Shown: positions 15,633 to 23,477, counted from the first letter of the stretch. The stretch is DNA of 29,496 nucleotides from an uncultured Dialister sp. (GCA_900545365.1 UQYL01000018.1:1-29496), one strand, 5' to 3'. Notes: generated by a model not told the origin, from the sequence alone. Translations and numbers: made by a program.

Positions 15633-15792
15633 ACGCTCCTCCTCATCCAAAACAGTCGCGTTTCATGCGCCTTTCTTATTCAAAGACGCCCCCATTGTAA
15701 AACGGCGCGCCGCCGCCGTCAATGCCGGGCCGCATTCTCTCCGCCCGCGGCTCTTCGGACGCGGGACCGGGCGGGCCTCCGCGGAAGCACGC

Positions 15793-15827
15793 AAAAAAAG
15801 TCCCCGCACGCGCTGCGCGTGCAGGGA
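15793..15827 (-). terminator. Terminator of the fatty-acid/rnc/thioesterase transcript
   Basis: On the minus strand TCCCTGCACGCG, loop CAG, CGCGTGCGGGGA (one G-U) then a C and seven T: a 12-bp GC-rich stem just after the thioesterase stop. Confidence 0.92.
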
Positions 15828-15834
15828 TAATTTT

Positions 15835-16287
15835 TTACCACTTTCTGGGAATCTCCGGGAAATGGCCGATGATCATCATGGACGCGAGGATATTGGACAT
15901 GAGCCGTCCGTCCTCATCGCGAAGCTCTGCCACGATCGACATGGTGGTGTGCCCGCAGTGCTTCACATGACTGGTAACGCTCATCTTTTTCCCCGGTGTG
16001 ATGTTGCGGATATAATCGAGAGTCATACTTACCGTGACGACCATGCAGCCCATGCTCGCTCCGGTCACGCCCGTGACGGAATCCGCCAGCGCCGCCATGA
16101 CGCCGCCGTGGATGACGCCCCGGTGGTTGCAGTGCTTTGCCGGGTCTGTGCGCAGGCTCACGGTGACGCTGCCGCAGTGGATCTCATCAATGGAAATCTG
16201 GAAATAATCCATCATGAAATGATTCGGCCCGTAGATTTCCCTGATCCGGGCGACGATCTCTTCCGGTGAAGAAAGTACTTCTGCCAT
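15835..16287 (-). CDS. PaaI-type hotdog thioesterase
   Basis: A 150-residue hotdog-fold protein of the PaaI/acyl-CoA thioesterase group. The catalytic region is RGVIHGGVMAALADSVTG, with His60-Gly-Gly and Asp69, followed by MTLDYIRNITPGKKMSV, the typical second half. It should hydrolyse acyl-CoA or acyl-ACP thioesters in the cytoplasm. The ATG at 16287 has AAGGAGG 4 bases upstream; ATGs a few codons earlier overlap the rnc stop and lack such a site. It is the last gene of the fab-rnc run, 23 bp after rnc, so a link to fatty-acid release or proofreading is a reasonable inference but unproven. Confidence 0.88.
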   Translation of the reverse strand: MAEVLSSPEEIVARIREIYGPNHFMMDYFQISIDEIHCGSVTVSLRTDPAKHCNHRGVIHGGVMAALADSVTGVTGASMGCMVVTVSMTLDYIRNITPGKKMSVTSHVKHCGHTTMSIVAELRDEDGRLMSNILASMMIIGHFPEIPRKW

Positions 16288-16310
16288 ACAGCCTCCTTCC
16301 GCGGACATGC

Positions 16311-17063
16311 TCATCCTCTCGGCGCCGCAGGCCAGCTCTCTCCGCCGCGGATGTGCGAGATGGCCTCTTTCGCCGCCATCTGCGCCGCTTCTTTTTTGCT
16401 CTTGCCTACGCCGCGTCCCATGGGTTTCCCGTTGACAGCGATCTCCATCCAGATCGTCTTGTCGTGATCCGGCCCTTCGTCCTTTATCACTTCGTAATGG
16501 ATATCCACGTCGCCGTTTTTCTGAACGAGCTCCTGCAGATCGGATTTATAATCGTGGTCATAATCTCCCCGGTCGATCAAGTCGAGGAATTTTTTCATGT
16601 GCCCCAGGATGAAGCGGGCCGCCACTTCATAATTATTGTCCAGGTAGATCGCGCCGATGACCGCTTCAAAAGCGTCGCCGAGGATGGAGATGCGCGTCCG
16701 CCCGCCGGACATTTCTTCGCCTCTGCCGAGACGCATGTATTCGCCGATGCGGAATTTCGCCGCGCATTCCGCGCAGGCCGGTTTGCATACGGCGCTGGCT
16801 TTCGCGCGGGTCAGATCGCCTTCCGGCCAATTCGGGAACCGGAGGAAAAGGTATTCCCCCACCACCAGATCCAGCACGGCGTCGCCGAGAAATTCCAGCC
16901 GTTCATTGTCATGAATCACTTCATTCCTGTGCTCGTTGGCATAGGATGTGTGCGTGAGCGCCGTATCCAGGAGCTGGATATTCTGAACGGGGATATTATT
17001 TTCTTCCGCAAACTGCCGGAGCTGCGCCAGGCGGTTTTTCCGCCGCGCCTCCGCGCTGCTCAT
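16311..17063 (-). CDS. rnc: Ribonuclease III
   Basis: A 250-residue RNase III that cuts double-stranded RNA, maturing rRNA and some mRNAs. The nuclease domain has the signature NERLEFLGDAVLDLVV (residues 53-68, with E57 and D61) and the second metal-site block GDAFEAVIGAIYLD (129-142, with D130 and E133). The double-stranded-RNA-binding domain covers about 172-240 (DLQELVQKNG, GRGVGKSKKEAAQMAAKEA). Its ATG overlaps the fabF stop as ATGA, so translation is coupled. The fab-rnc order is common in Firmicutes. Length and motifs are complete. Confidence 0.97.
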   Translation of the reverse strand: MSSAEARRKNRLAQLRQFAEENNIPVQNIQLLDTALTHTSYANEHRNEVIHDNERLEFLGDAVLDLVVGEYLFLRFPNWPEGDLTRAKASAVCKPACAECAAKFRIGEYMRLGRGEEMSGGRTRISILGDAFEAVIGAIYLDNNYEVAARFILGHMKKFLDLIDRGDYDHDYKSDLQELVQKNGDVDIHYEVIKDEGPDHDKTIWMEIAVNGKPMGRGVGKSKKEAAQMAAKEAISHIRGGESWPAAPRG

Positions 17064-18304
17064 GCTTTCCAGCGGCGCAGGACGATAACGGCATTATGGC
17101 CGCCGAAGCCGAAGGAATTGGACATGGCCACGTCGATCTTCGCGTCTCTCGAGCCCTCGGCGACATAGTCCAGATCGCATTCGGGATCTCTCTCTTTCAG
17201 ATTGATGGTGGGATGCACTTTGCCGTGCTCCATGGAGAGGACACAGACCACCGCTTCCACCGCGCCGGCCGCGCCGAGGAGGTGGCCCGTCATGGATTTC
17301 GTGGAATTCATGGGGATTTCATAAGCATGCTTTCCGAGCAGTTCTTTTACCGCCGCGGTCTCGCTCATATCGTTCAGATGCGTGGATGTGCCGTGCGCAT
17401 TGATATAGTCGACTTCTTCCGGAGCGACGCCCGCGTCGGCGAGGGCATTCCGCATGCACCGGAGCTGGGTGGAGCCGTCCGGTCTCGGAGCGGTGATATG
17501 ATAGGCGTCACCGTTCGTGCCGTAGCCCGCCAGTTCCGCATAGATGTGCGCGCCGCGCTTCTGCGCGTGTTCCAGTTCTTCCAGGATCAGGACGCCGCTG
17601 CCTTCACCGAGGACAAATCCGTCGCGGCGGATGTCAAAGGGGCAGGACGCTTCTTCCGGCGGGCAGTCTCTGGAGGAGAGCGCCTTCATGGCCGCGAATC
17701 CCGCCATGGGGCTCGGGCATACTGCCGCTTCCGTGCCGCCGGCGAACATGATGTCCGCGTCGCCGTACTGGATCATGCGGGCCGCCTGGCCGATGGCGTT
17801 CGTGCCGGACGCGCAGGCCGTCACATCCGTCAGCACCGGGCCCTGCAGCCCGAACTGGATGGAAACGTGGGCGGACGCCATATTAGCGATCATCATGGGC
17901 ACGACGAAAGGATTGACCTTGCCCGGGCCGCGCTGTTCGATCTTCTTTACCGTATCTTCCATTGTATAGATGCCGCCGATGCCGGTACCGATGATGGTGC
18001 CCGCACGGTTCGAATCTTCCTGCGACATGTCGAGTTTCGCGTCAGCCGCCGCCATCTTAGCCGCCGCTACGGCGAACTGGGCGTTTCTGTCCATGTGGCG
18101 GACGGTCTTCCTGTCGCCCGCATACTTGACGGGATCAAAATCTTTCACTTCTCCGGCGATCTTGACCGGGAAATTTTCCGCGTCAAACTGGGTGATCGGG
18201 CCGATGCCGGATTTGCCTGCCAGCAGATTGTTCCAGAAATCTTCCACACCGATGCCCACGGGGGATACGACGCCGATACCGGTAATGACTACTCTTCTTT
18301 TCAT
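17060..18304 (-). CDS. fabF: Beta-ketoacyl-ACP synthase II
   Basis: A 414-residue condensing enzyme that adds two-carbon units from malonyl-ACP to acyl-ACP in fatty-acid elongation. The catalytic triad is visible: Cys164 in VTACASG, His304 in NAHGTSTHLND and His341 in KSMTGHLLGAAGA. The N-terminus MKRRVVITGIGVVSPVG and the C-terminus NSFGFGGHNAVIVL are canonical. The ATG at 18304 has only a weak ribosome site (AAAG close by, GAGAGG too far), but the N-terminus leaves little doubt. It is separated from acpP by 234 bp carrying two terminators, so it probably needs its own promoter or read-through. Its stop overlaps rnc. Confidence 0.97.
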   Translation of the reverse strand: MKRRVVITGIGVVSPVGIGVEDFWNNLLAGKSGIGPITQFDAENFPVKIAGEVKDFDPVKYAGDRKTVRHMDRNAQFAVAAAKMAAADAKLDMSQEDSNRAGTIIGTGIGGIYTMEDTVKKIEQRGPGKVNPFVVPMMIANMASAHVSIQFGLQGPVLTDVTACASGTNAIGQAARMIQYGDADIMFAGGTEAAVCPSPMAGFAAMKALSSRDCPPEEASCPFDIRRDGFVLGEGSGVLILEELEHAQKRGAHIYAELAGYGTNGDAYHITAPRPDGSTQLRCMRNALADAGVAPEEVDYINAHGTSTHLNDMSETAAVKELLGKHAYEIPMNSTKSMTGHLLGAAGAVEAVVCVLSMEHGKVHPTINLKERDPECDLDYVAEGSRDAKIDVAMSNSFGFGGHNAVIVLRRWKA

Positions 18305-18433
18305 TCTTTACAACACCTCTCTGCATACTGAAACCGCACTGCCCGCGGAACACTCCTCCGCGCGGCTTTTTGTTTCTCTTTATTTTTATACCTATTAATA
18401 CAAAATTCCTTTCGGACTTTCTGTGACAATACC

Positions 18434-18466
18434 TCAAAAAAGCGGGCATTCCGCACGTCCGCTTTT
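18434..18466 (-). terminator. Second terminator between acpP and fabF
   Basis: On the minus strand AAAAGCGG and CCGCTTTT pair around a 14-base loop, followed by TT and then mixed sequence; weaker than the one directly after acpP. Confidence 0.6.
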
Positions 18467-18481
18467 GTGAAGCATCCTCGC

Positions 18482-18533
18482 AAAAAAATGGCCGCTGGGG
18501 AATGCACTGCACATTCCCCGCACTGCCATTCCA
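18482..18533 (-). terminator. Terminator directly after acpP
   Basis: On the minus strand AATGGC and GCCATT enclose GGGGAATG and CATTCCCC, giving a long interrupted stem that runs into a T run. It starts within a few bases of the acpP stop. Confidence 0.85.
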
Positions 18534-18538
18534 GTCTC

Positions 18539-18775
18539 TTATTTCTGGAGCTGATTGTCGATGTAGTCTACTGCATCGCGTACAGTCTTGATCTTTTCTG
18601 CTGCATCGTCCGGAATTTCGATTTCGAATTCTTCTTCAAATGCCATGATCAGTTCAACGATATCCAGAGAATCTGCGCCGAGATCGTCGATAAACGTGGA
18701 GTCGATCTGTACATCAGCTTCGTTGACGCCCAGCTGGTCGACAACAATTTTCTTGACTCTGTCAAAAGTGCTCAT
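18539..18775 (-). CDS. acpP: Acyl carrier protein
   Basis: A 78-residue acyl carrier protein, the acidic helical carrier of growing acyl chains. Ser36 in the DLGADSLDIVELIMAFEEEF motif is the site that receives 4'-phosphopantetheine. The protein is acidic and of normal length. The start is preceded by AAAGGTGGTGA. It lies 45 bp after fabG with two TATAAT-like elements in the gap and two terminators downstream, so it is likely expressed both from the operon and as a short separate transcript, which would suit the high level at which ACP is needed. The last point is inference. Confidence 0.98.
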   Translation of the reverse strand: MSTFDRVKKIVVDQLGVNEADVQIDSTFIDDLGADSLDIVELIMAFEEEFEIEIPDDAAEKIKTVRDAVDYIDNQLQK

Positions 18776-18801
18776 TCGTTTTCACCACCTTTCATTGGAT
18801 G

Positions 18802-18807
18802 ATTATA
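18802..18807 (-). promoter_or_regulatory. Candidate internal -10 for acpP
   Basis: Perfect TATAAT on the minus strand in the fabG-acpP gap, 26 bases upstream of the acpP ATG; another overlaps 18815-18820. Neither has a good -35. Confidence 0.4.
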
Positions 18808-18820
18808 CACACTGATTATA

Positions 18821-19564
18821 TTACATTACCATTCCACCGTCTACCTTCAAAACCTGTCCGGTGATGTAGGATGCTTCTTCCGATGCGAGGAAGCATACCG
18901 CATTGGCAACGTCTTCCGCCTGGCCCATGCGTCCCAGCGGTACGGAATGGATCATGTCTTCTCTGATCTTTTCGGGAATGACATCGGTCATGGATGTTTC
19001 AATGAATCCGGGCGCCACCGCGTTCACGCGGATGCCGCGGGCCGCCAGTTCTTTCGCTGCGGTCTTCGTCATGCCGATCACGCCGGCTTTCGCGGCGGAA
19101 TAATTGATCTGGCCCACATTGCCCGTGATGCCCACGACGGAGGCGATATTGATGATCGCGCCTTTTCTCTGCTTCATCATGATCGGCGCGGCCGCTTTGA
19201 TGGCGAGGAAGCCGCTCTTCAGGTCGGTGTCGATGACGGCGTCCCAGTTTTCTTCCTTCATCCGGAGCAGCAGGCTGTCTCTCGTAATGCCCGCGTTGTT
19301 GACGAGCACGTCCAGGCGGCCGAATTCCGCCTTCACCGCGGCGAATACTTTTTCCACATCTTCCGCTTTGGATACGTCGCCCTGGATGACGATCGCCCGG
19401 CCGCCTTCCGCTTCAATGGCGGCTTTCACGTCTTCCGCCGCTTTCTGGCTGCCTGCGTAGTTGACGGCTACGGCATAGCCTTTCTTCGCCAGCGCGATGG
19501 CGACGGCGCGGCCGATGCCGCGGGAAGCGCCGGTGACGAGCGCTGCTTTTTCTACGTTTTCCAT
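18821..19564 (-). CDS. fabG: 3-oxoacyl-ACP reductase
   Basis: A 247-residue short-chain dehydrogenase that reduces 3-ketoacyl-ACP to 3-hydroxyacyl-ACP with NADPH. The nucleotide motif is TGASRGIGRA (11-20), NNAG is at 89-92, and the catalytic residues are Ser142 (NIASVVG), Tyr155 and Lys159 (YSAAK). The C-terminus YITGQVLKVDGGMVM is canonical. Two adjacent ATGs (19567 and 19564) overlap the fabD stop; the second has the better spacing (7 bases) from AAAGGAG, and adding one Met would not change the protein meaningfully. It is coupled to fabD. Confidence 0.97.
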   Translation of the reverse strand: MENVEKAALVTGASRGIGRAVAIALAKKGYAVAVNYAGSQKAAEDVKAAIEAEGGRAIVIQGDVSKAEDVEKVFAAVKAEFGRLDVLVNNAGITRDSLLLRMKEENWDAVIDTDLKSGFLAIKAAAPIMMKQRKGAIINIASVVGITGNVGQINYSAAKAGVIGMTKTAAKELAARGIRVNAVAPGFIETSMTDVIPEKIREDMIHSVPLGRMGQAEDVANAVCFLASEEASYITGQVLKVDGGMVM

Positions 19565-20505
19565 CATTCTTCTCCTTTGAGTGCCTTTACTGTATCTTCG
19601 ATGGTCTGAATATCTTCCGCGTGCATGGAGGTCTGCGTCTTGTCGATCTTGCGCATGAATCCGGAGAGCACAGTGCCCGGGCCGACTTCCACATAGGTAT
19701 CGAAGCCGTCTGCGATCATGCGGCGCACCGATTCTTCCCAGTGCACGGCATGCGCCGCCTGCATGATGAGGTTCTCCCGGATCTCGTCGGCTTTCGTTTC
19801 CGCCTTCGCATTGAAGTTCGCATAGACGGGGATCTCCGCGTCGCGGATGGTGATCTTGTCCAGCACTTCTTTCAGGCGGAGCGCCGCCGGTTCCATCAGC
19901 GTAGAGTGGAAAGGAGCGCTGACTTTCAGCATGAGGGCGCGCTTCGCGCCGGCTGCTTTCAGTTCGCCGCACGCCGCTTCGACGGCTTTCGTCGCGCCGG
20001 CGATGACTGTCTGCCCGGGGCAGTTGAAATTGACTGCCTGCACGGCGCCCTCGGTTTCAGAGACTTTTCCGCAGATCTCGACGATCTTTTCCGGGTCGAG
20101 TCCGATGACTGCCGCCATGCCGCCTTCGCCCAGCGGCACCGCTTCCTGCATGAAGCGTCCACGGAGATGCACCGTGTGCACCGCGTCGGAGAAGGGGATC
20201 GCTCCCGCCGCTACCAGCGCGGAATATTCGCCCAGGCTGTGGCCTGCCGCCGCTTCCGCGGAGATGCCGTTTTCCCGGAGCACCTGCCAGCAGGCGACGC
20301 TCGCCGTGAGGATGGCCGGCTGCGTGAATTCCGTCTTCATGAGCTCCGTATCGGGTCCTTCAAACATCATCCCGGAAATGGAGAATCCCAGCGTCTCGTC
20401 AGCGTCTCTGATGATCGCCTTGACGGAATCGTACTTGTCGTACAGGTCTTTCACCATGCCCACTTTCTGAGACCCCTGCCCGGGGAAAATAAATGCTTTC
20501 TTCAA
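19564..20505 (-). CDS. fabD: Malonyl-CoA:ACP transacylase (TTG start)
   Basis: A 313-residue transacylase that loads malonate from malonyl-CoA onto ACP. The nucleophile is Ser90 in AGHSLGEYSAL, with His200 in KVSAPFHSTLM and Arg115 in HLRGRFMQ. The canonical N-terminus KKAFIFPGQGSQKVGMV begins right after a TTG, which has AGGTGG 5 bases upstream; a GTG three codons earlier lies inside that ribosome site and would add VQ. I therefore prefer TTG at 20505. The gene follows fabH after 61 bp and overlaps the start of fabG. Confidence 0.95.
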   Translation of the reverse strand: MKKAFIFPGQGSQKVGMVKDLYDKYDSVKAIIRDADETLGFSISGMMFEGPDTELMKTEFTQPAILTASVACWQVLRENGISAEAAAGHSLGEYSALVAAGAIPFSDAVHTVHLRGRFMQEAVPLGEGGMAAVIGLDPEKIVEICGKVSETEGAVQAVNFNCPGQTVIAGATKAVEAACGELKAAGAKRALMLKVSAPFHSTLMEPAALRLKEVLDKITIRDAEIPVYANFNAKAETKADEIRENLIMQAAHAVHWEESVRRMIADGFDTYVEVGPGTVLSGFMRKIDKTQTSMHAEDIQTIEDTVKALKGEE

Positions 20506-20566
20506 CTGTACCACCTCATTTTTTATAATGCCGCCTTCCGGCGCGCTCTTCGTCTTCTGTCTCCGC

Positions 20567-21559
20567 TCAGCACCACTTCAGCACGACGCAGCCCCAGGTC
20601 AGGCCCGCGCCGAAGCCGGTGAGAACGAGATAATCGCCTTTCTTCAGACGGCCTTCCGCCACCGCTTCGTCCAGAGCGATGCCGATGGACGCGGCCGACG
20701 TATTGCCGTATTTATTTACGTTGATATAGACCTTTTCATCAGGCACGCCCAGCTTCTTCGCCGTCGCGCTGATGATGCGGTAATTCGCCTGATGCGCGAT
20801 GAAGAGGGCCACGTCGTCGATGGAAATGCCCGCTTTGGCCATGACGCTCTTCGTGACGCCTTCCATATGGCGGACGGCGTGCTTGAAGACTTCCGAACCT
20901 TCCATATGGATGTAGATCCGCCCGGAATCGATGGCTCTGTGCGTGACCGGTTCCGCGATGCCGCTGGCGGGAATATTCAGGATGCCGCCGAGGCTGCCGT
21001 CGCTGCCGAGATCCGAGGCGATGTAACCGTAGCCGTCTTCCACGGGGCCGACGATCGCCGCGCCCGCGCCGTCGCCGAAAAGGATGCACGTCGTGCGGTC
21101 CTGCCAGTTCACGAGGCGGGAGAGCACTTCCGCGCCGATGACGAGGACGTGCTTATAGAGCCCGCTCCTCACGAACTGAGACGCCAGCGTGATCCCGTAA
21201 ATATAGCCGGAGCATCCCGCGGAGAAATCCATCGCCCCCGCATGGGAACAGCCGAGCTTTGCCTGTACGAGGCACGCCGTGGACGGAACCACATAGTCCG
21301 GAGACGCGGTGCCTACCATGACGAAATCAATGTCGTCCGGCGTGAGTCCCGCCTTCTCCAGAGCCGCTTTGGCCGCGGCGACGCACAGGTCGGACGTATC
21401 TTCGCTGTCCGCCGCGATGTGCCGGGTCTCGATCCCCGTGCGCGTGCGGATCCAGTCATCCGAAGTTTCCACCATTCTTTCCAGATCTTCATTGGAAAGA
21501 ATCTTTTTCGGCGCATAATGGCCCGTCGCCAGAATGCCTGCGGATAATAATTCTGTCAT
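20567..21559 (-). CDS. fabH: Beta-ketoacyl-ACP synthase III
   Basis: A 330-residue initiating condensing enzyme: it joins an acyl-CoA primer (acetyl-CoA or a branched acyl-CoA) to malonyl-ACP. The triad is Cys116 in DFSAGCSGYIYG, His256 in FIAHQAN and Asn286 in KYGNTSAAS. Other marks are TSDDWIRTRTGIETRHIA near the N-terminus and the ending GFGAGLTWGCVVLKW. A ribosome site AGGAAGG lies about 8 bases upstream. It sits between plsX and fabD. Primer preference cannot be judged by eye. Confidence 0.97.
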   Translation of the reverse strand: MTELLSAGILATGHYAPKKILSNEDLERMVETSDDWIRTRTGIETRHIAADSEDTSDLCVAAAKAALEKAGLTPDDIDFVMVGTASPDYVVPSTACLVQAKLGCSHAGAMDFSAGCSGYIYGITLASQFVRSGLYKHVLVIGAEVLSRLVNWQDRTTCILFGDGAGAAIVGPVEDGYGYIASDLGSDGSLGGILNIPASGIAEPVTHRAIDSGRIYIHMEGSEVFKHAVRHMEGVTKSVMAKAGISIDDVALFIAHQANYRIISATAKKLGVPDEKVYINVNKYGNTSAASIGIALDEAVAEGRLKKGDYLVLTGFGAGLTWGCVVLKWC

Positions 21560-21601
21560 ACTGCGTACCTTCCTCTGTCATAAATCCACGCAAAATCTAT
21601 A

Positions 21602-22645
21602 TCAGTCATCGTTTTCTTTCAGGTCGGCCACGGTCAGGGATTCCCCTTTCAACGCGTCTGCGACGAGCTCGGGAATGTGCTCGCTCGCCAGCTGCTCCGC
21701 CACATGGATGGCATTGCGGATCGCCCAGGCCTTGGACGCGCCGTGGCAGATGACGAGTCCCCCCTTCAGTCCGAGCAGGGGCGCGCCGCCGTATTCCGCG
21801 TAATCCAGACGTTTCATCATGTATTTCTTGAGGGCCGGCTTCAGAAGCAGCGCGCCGATCTTGGCGGTGATCCCGCCCTTCTCGACGGCGTCCTTCAGGA
21901 TCGTCAGGAAAAGGCCTCCCACGCCTTCGCCGAATTTCAGCACCACATTGCCCGTAAACCCGTCGGTGACGACCACGTCGAAATCGCCGGACGGGATGTC
22001 CCGGCCTTCGCAGTTTCCCGCGAAAGTGAAAAGATTCTGCTTCTCCAGCATCTCGAAAACTTCCGCCACGAGGGGACTGCCTTTGATGCTCTCCGTACCG
22101 ATATTGAGCAGGCCGATCTTCGGATCTTCAATATGATGCACCCGCTTCGCATACCAGTAGCCGAGGACGGCATTCTGCACCAGATTCACCGGCTTTGCCT
22201 GAGAGCTCGCGCCGGAATCGATGAGAAACGTGTATCCTCCCTTTTTATTCGGGATCGGCGTCAGGATCGCCGGACGCTCGATGCCGCGGATGCGGCCGAT
22301 GCCGAAAAGTCCCGCCGTCACCGCCGCGCCGGTCGAGCCAGGAGCGACCAGCGCCCCGCACTCTCCGTTGCGCACCATTCTCGCGCCCACGGAAACGGAG
22401 GCGTCCTTCTTCTTGCGGTACGCCATTCCCGGATGCTCGTCCATGCCGATGACTTCCGTCGTATTGTGGATCTCGATCAGCTCTTCCTTATCGGCGCCGT
22501 TCTTTTTCAGAATCTCCCGTATCTGATCCTCCGCGCCCACGAGAACCACGGGGATACGGAAATCCCTCACCGCCTGTATGGCGCCGAGTACGATCTCCAG
22601 AGGCGCGTAATCCCCGCCCATCGCGTCAACCGCTATTTTTTCCAT
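21602..22645 (-). CDS. plsX: Phosphate acyltransferase
   Basis: A 347-residue PlsX that converts acyl-ACP and phosphate into acyl-phosphate, the donor used by PlsY in the first step of phospholipid synthesis; it links the fatty-acid and membrane-lipid pathways. The start IAVDAMGGDYAPLEIVLGA is the family signature, and VTDGFTGNVVLK and GGAPLLGLKGGLVICHG are also typical. AGGAG lies 6 bases before the ATG. The first 20 bases overlap the end of fapR in another frame, so the two are translationally coupled; FapR-PlsX coupling is common in Firmicutes. Confidence 0.97.
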   Translation of the reverse strand: MEKIAVDAMGGDYAPLEIVLGAIQAVRDFRIPVVLVGAEDQIREILKKNGADKEELIEIHNTTEVIGMDEHPGMAYRKKKDASVSVGARMVRNGECGALVAPGSTGAAVTAGLFGIGRIRGIERPAILTPIPNKKGGYTFLIDSGASSQAKPVNLVQNAVLGYWYAKRVHHIEDPKIGLLNIGTESIKGSPLVAEVFEMLEKQNLFTFAGNCEGRDIPSGDFDVVVTDGFTGNVVLKFGEGVGGLFLTILKDAVEKGGITAKIGALLLKPALKKYMMKRLDYAEYGGAPLLGLKGGLVICHGASKAWAIRNAIHVAEQLASEHIPELVADALKGESLTVADLKENDD

Positions 22646-23201
22646 CCATTGCTCCTTTATCCCGTCCTGCGACGTTCATGATAAACTTCGCGCGGAAAAT
22701 TTCTATATCCTTCGTGATGATCTGCACGTAAATATACTGCTTGCTGCCGTGCATGCGGACGACTTTCGCCCTTACCGCAAGCTGCGCGCCGCTCCCGCAG
22801 GGCGTCTTGTACTTGATATTGCCCACCTGCGTCGGCGCGAAAGGCTGATCCACCACCGTCTGCGCGAGCTCCGCGGAAATGCCGTAGAGCTTCTCCGCCG
22901 GGACGATCCCGTCCGCGCCGGTCATCTCATCCGTCGTATGAACGAGGGCTAGACCGTTTTTCCCTTTTTCGAGCGCGATGATCTCCATATCCCGGAGATG
23001 CTCCGAAGCGCCCTGCACAGCCGCTTCCAGGCGGTCCCGCATCTGCGGGATGCCCAGCATCCTCCGGTCGAGGCGCACCGTCGCGACGGACACGCCAAAA
23101 GCTTCGGCCAGAGAGCGGTCGGTCCTGCCCGGATCCTGCCGCAGCATGGCGGCTATGCGTTCCCTTCTTGTGTCCTTGTCGAGACGGATCTGCGTCGTCA
23201 T
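22626..23201 (-). CDS. fapR: Fatty-acid and phospholipid biosynthesis repressor FapR
   Basis: A 191-residue repressor of lipid-synthesis genes; in the family, malonyl-CoA binds the C-terminal hotdog domain and releases DNA. The N-terminal part has a helix-turn-helix of the DeoR-like type (RSLAEAFGVSVATVRLDRRMLGIPQMRDR, about residues 29-57), with the VRLDR pattern characteristic of FapR. The C-terminal half (about 85-180) is the hotdog part (VVDQPFAPTQVGNIKYKTPCGSGAQLAVRAKVV). The ATG at 23201 is chosen because AGGTG lies 6 bases upstream and the alternative GTG three codons earlier overlaps the operator-like repeat. It heads the fab operon and probably represses itself. Confidence 0.93.
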   Translation of the reverse strand: MTTQIRLDKDTRRERIAAMLRQDPGRTDRSLAEAFGVSVATVRLDRRMLGIPQMRDRLEAAVQGASEHLRDMEIIALEKGKNGLALVHTTDEMTGADGIVPAEKLYGISAELAQTVVDQPFAPTQVGNIKYKTPCGSGAQLAVRAKVVRMHGSKQYIYVQIITKDIEIFRAKFIMNVAGRDKGAMDGKNSG

Positions 23202-23202
23202 A

Positions 23203-23221
23203 ATTATCACCTGCTGATAAT
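23203..23221. promoter_or_regulatory. Perfect inverted repeat, likely FapR operator
   Basis: ATTATCA-CCTGC-TGATAAT: a perfect 7-bp inverted repeat with a 5-base spacer placed between the extended -10 and the fapR start codon. Read on the plus strand it shares the pattern TTA..ACCT..T..TAAT with the B. subtilis FapR site as I remember it. Binding is inferred. Confidence 0.65.
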
Positions 23222-23230
23222 ACTATATCA
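23222..23230 (-). promoter_or_regulatory. Extended -10 promoter of the fapR operon
   Basis: On the minus strand TGATATAGT, i.e. an extended -10 (TG, one base, TATAGT). It sits in a 12-base string GGTTATGATATA that recurs at the promoter near 28072-28083. No -35 is evident at 17 bases. Confidence 0.55.
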
Positions 23231-23266
23231 TAACCAGTCAATCCCCGCACCCCGACGGCCGGCGGC

Positions 23267-23419
23267 GCTCATTTTTCAGCCGTCCCGCATGGGCCGCCGG
23301 AAAATGAGCAGCGGAAAATCTGCAGCGGCGGCGGAACGAAAAGGCGCGGGAAAACGCGCGACGGAAAATGAGCGGGCCCCGGCGGGCAGCGGGAAATCAT
23401 CAACAAGGAAAAAATGAGC
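23267..23419. repeat. Cluster of GGAAAATGAGC-like short repeats
   Basis: In the fapR-flavoprotein intergenic region GGAAAATGAGC occurs at 23299 and 23363, GGAAAAAATGAGC at 23407, and an inverted near-copy GCTCATTTTTC at 23267. Shorter relatives (GGAAAATC at 23313, GGAACGAAAA at 23333, GGGAAAAC at 23348, GGGAAATCATC at 23391) lie between them at intervals of about 14-28 bases. The 23267 and 23299 copies can form a hairpin. The rest of the gap 23222-23599 holds promoters at both ends and no convincing gene. Confidence 0.7.
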
Positions 23420-23477
23420 ACTCTCCGGCGGAACGCGGCCCGTCATGTCCCGCCAGTCCCGGCTCCCGCAAAAAGTA

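Noticed and set aside
19568..19972. N-terminal extension of fabG into fabD
   Set aside because: The fabG family begins at MENVEKAALVTGASRG; the upstream part is fabD in another frame.
23289..23417. 42-residue K/R-rich small protein gene
   Set aside because: No ribosome site, and its composition follows directly from the GGAAAA-type DNA repeats; kept only as part of the repeat finding.
23267..23419. CRISPR array
   Set aside because: The repeat units are only about 11 bases, irregular in spacing and partly inverted, and no cas gene is present.
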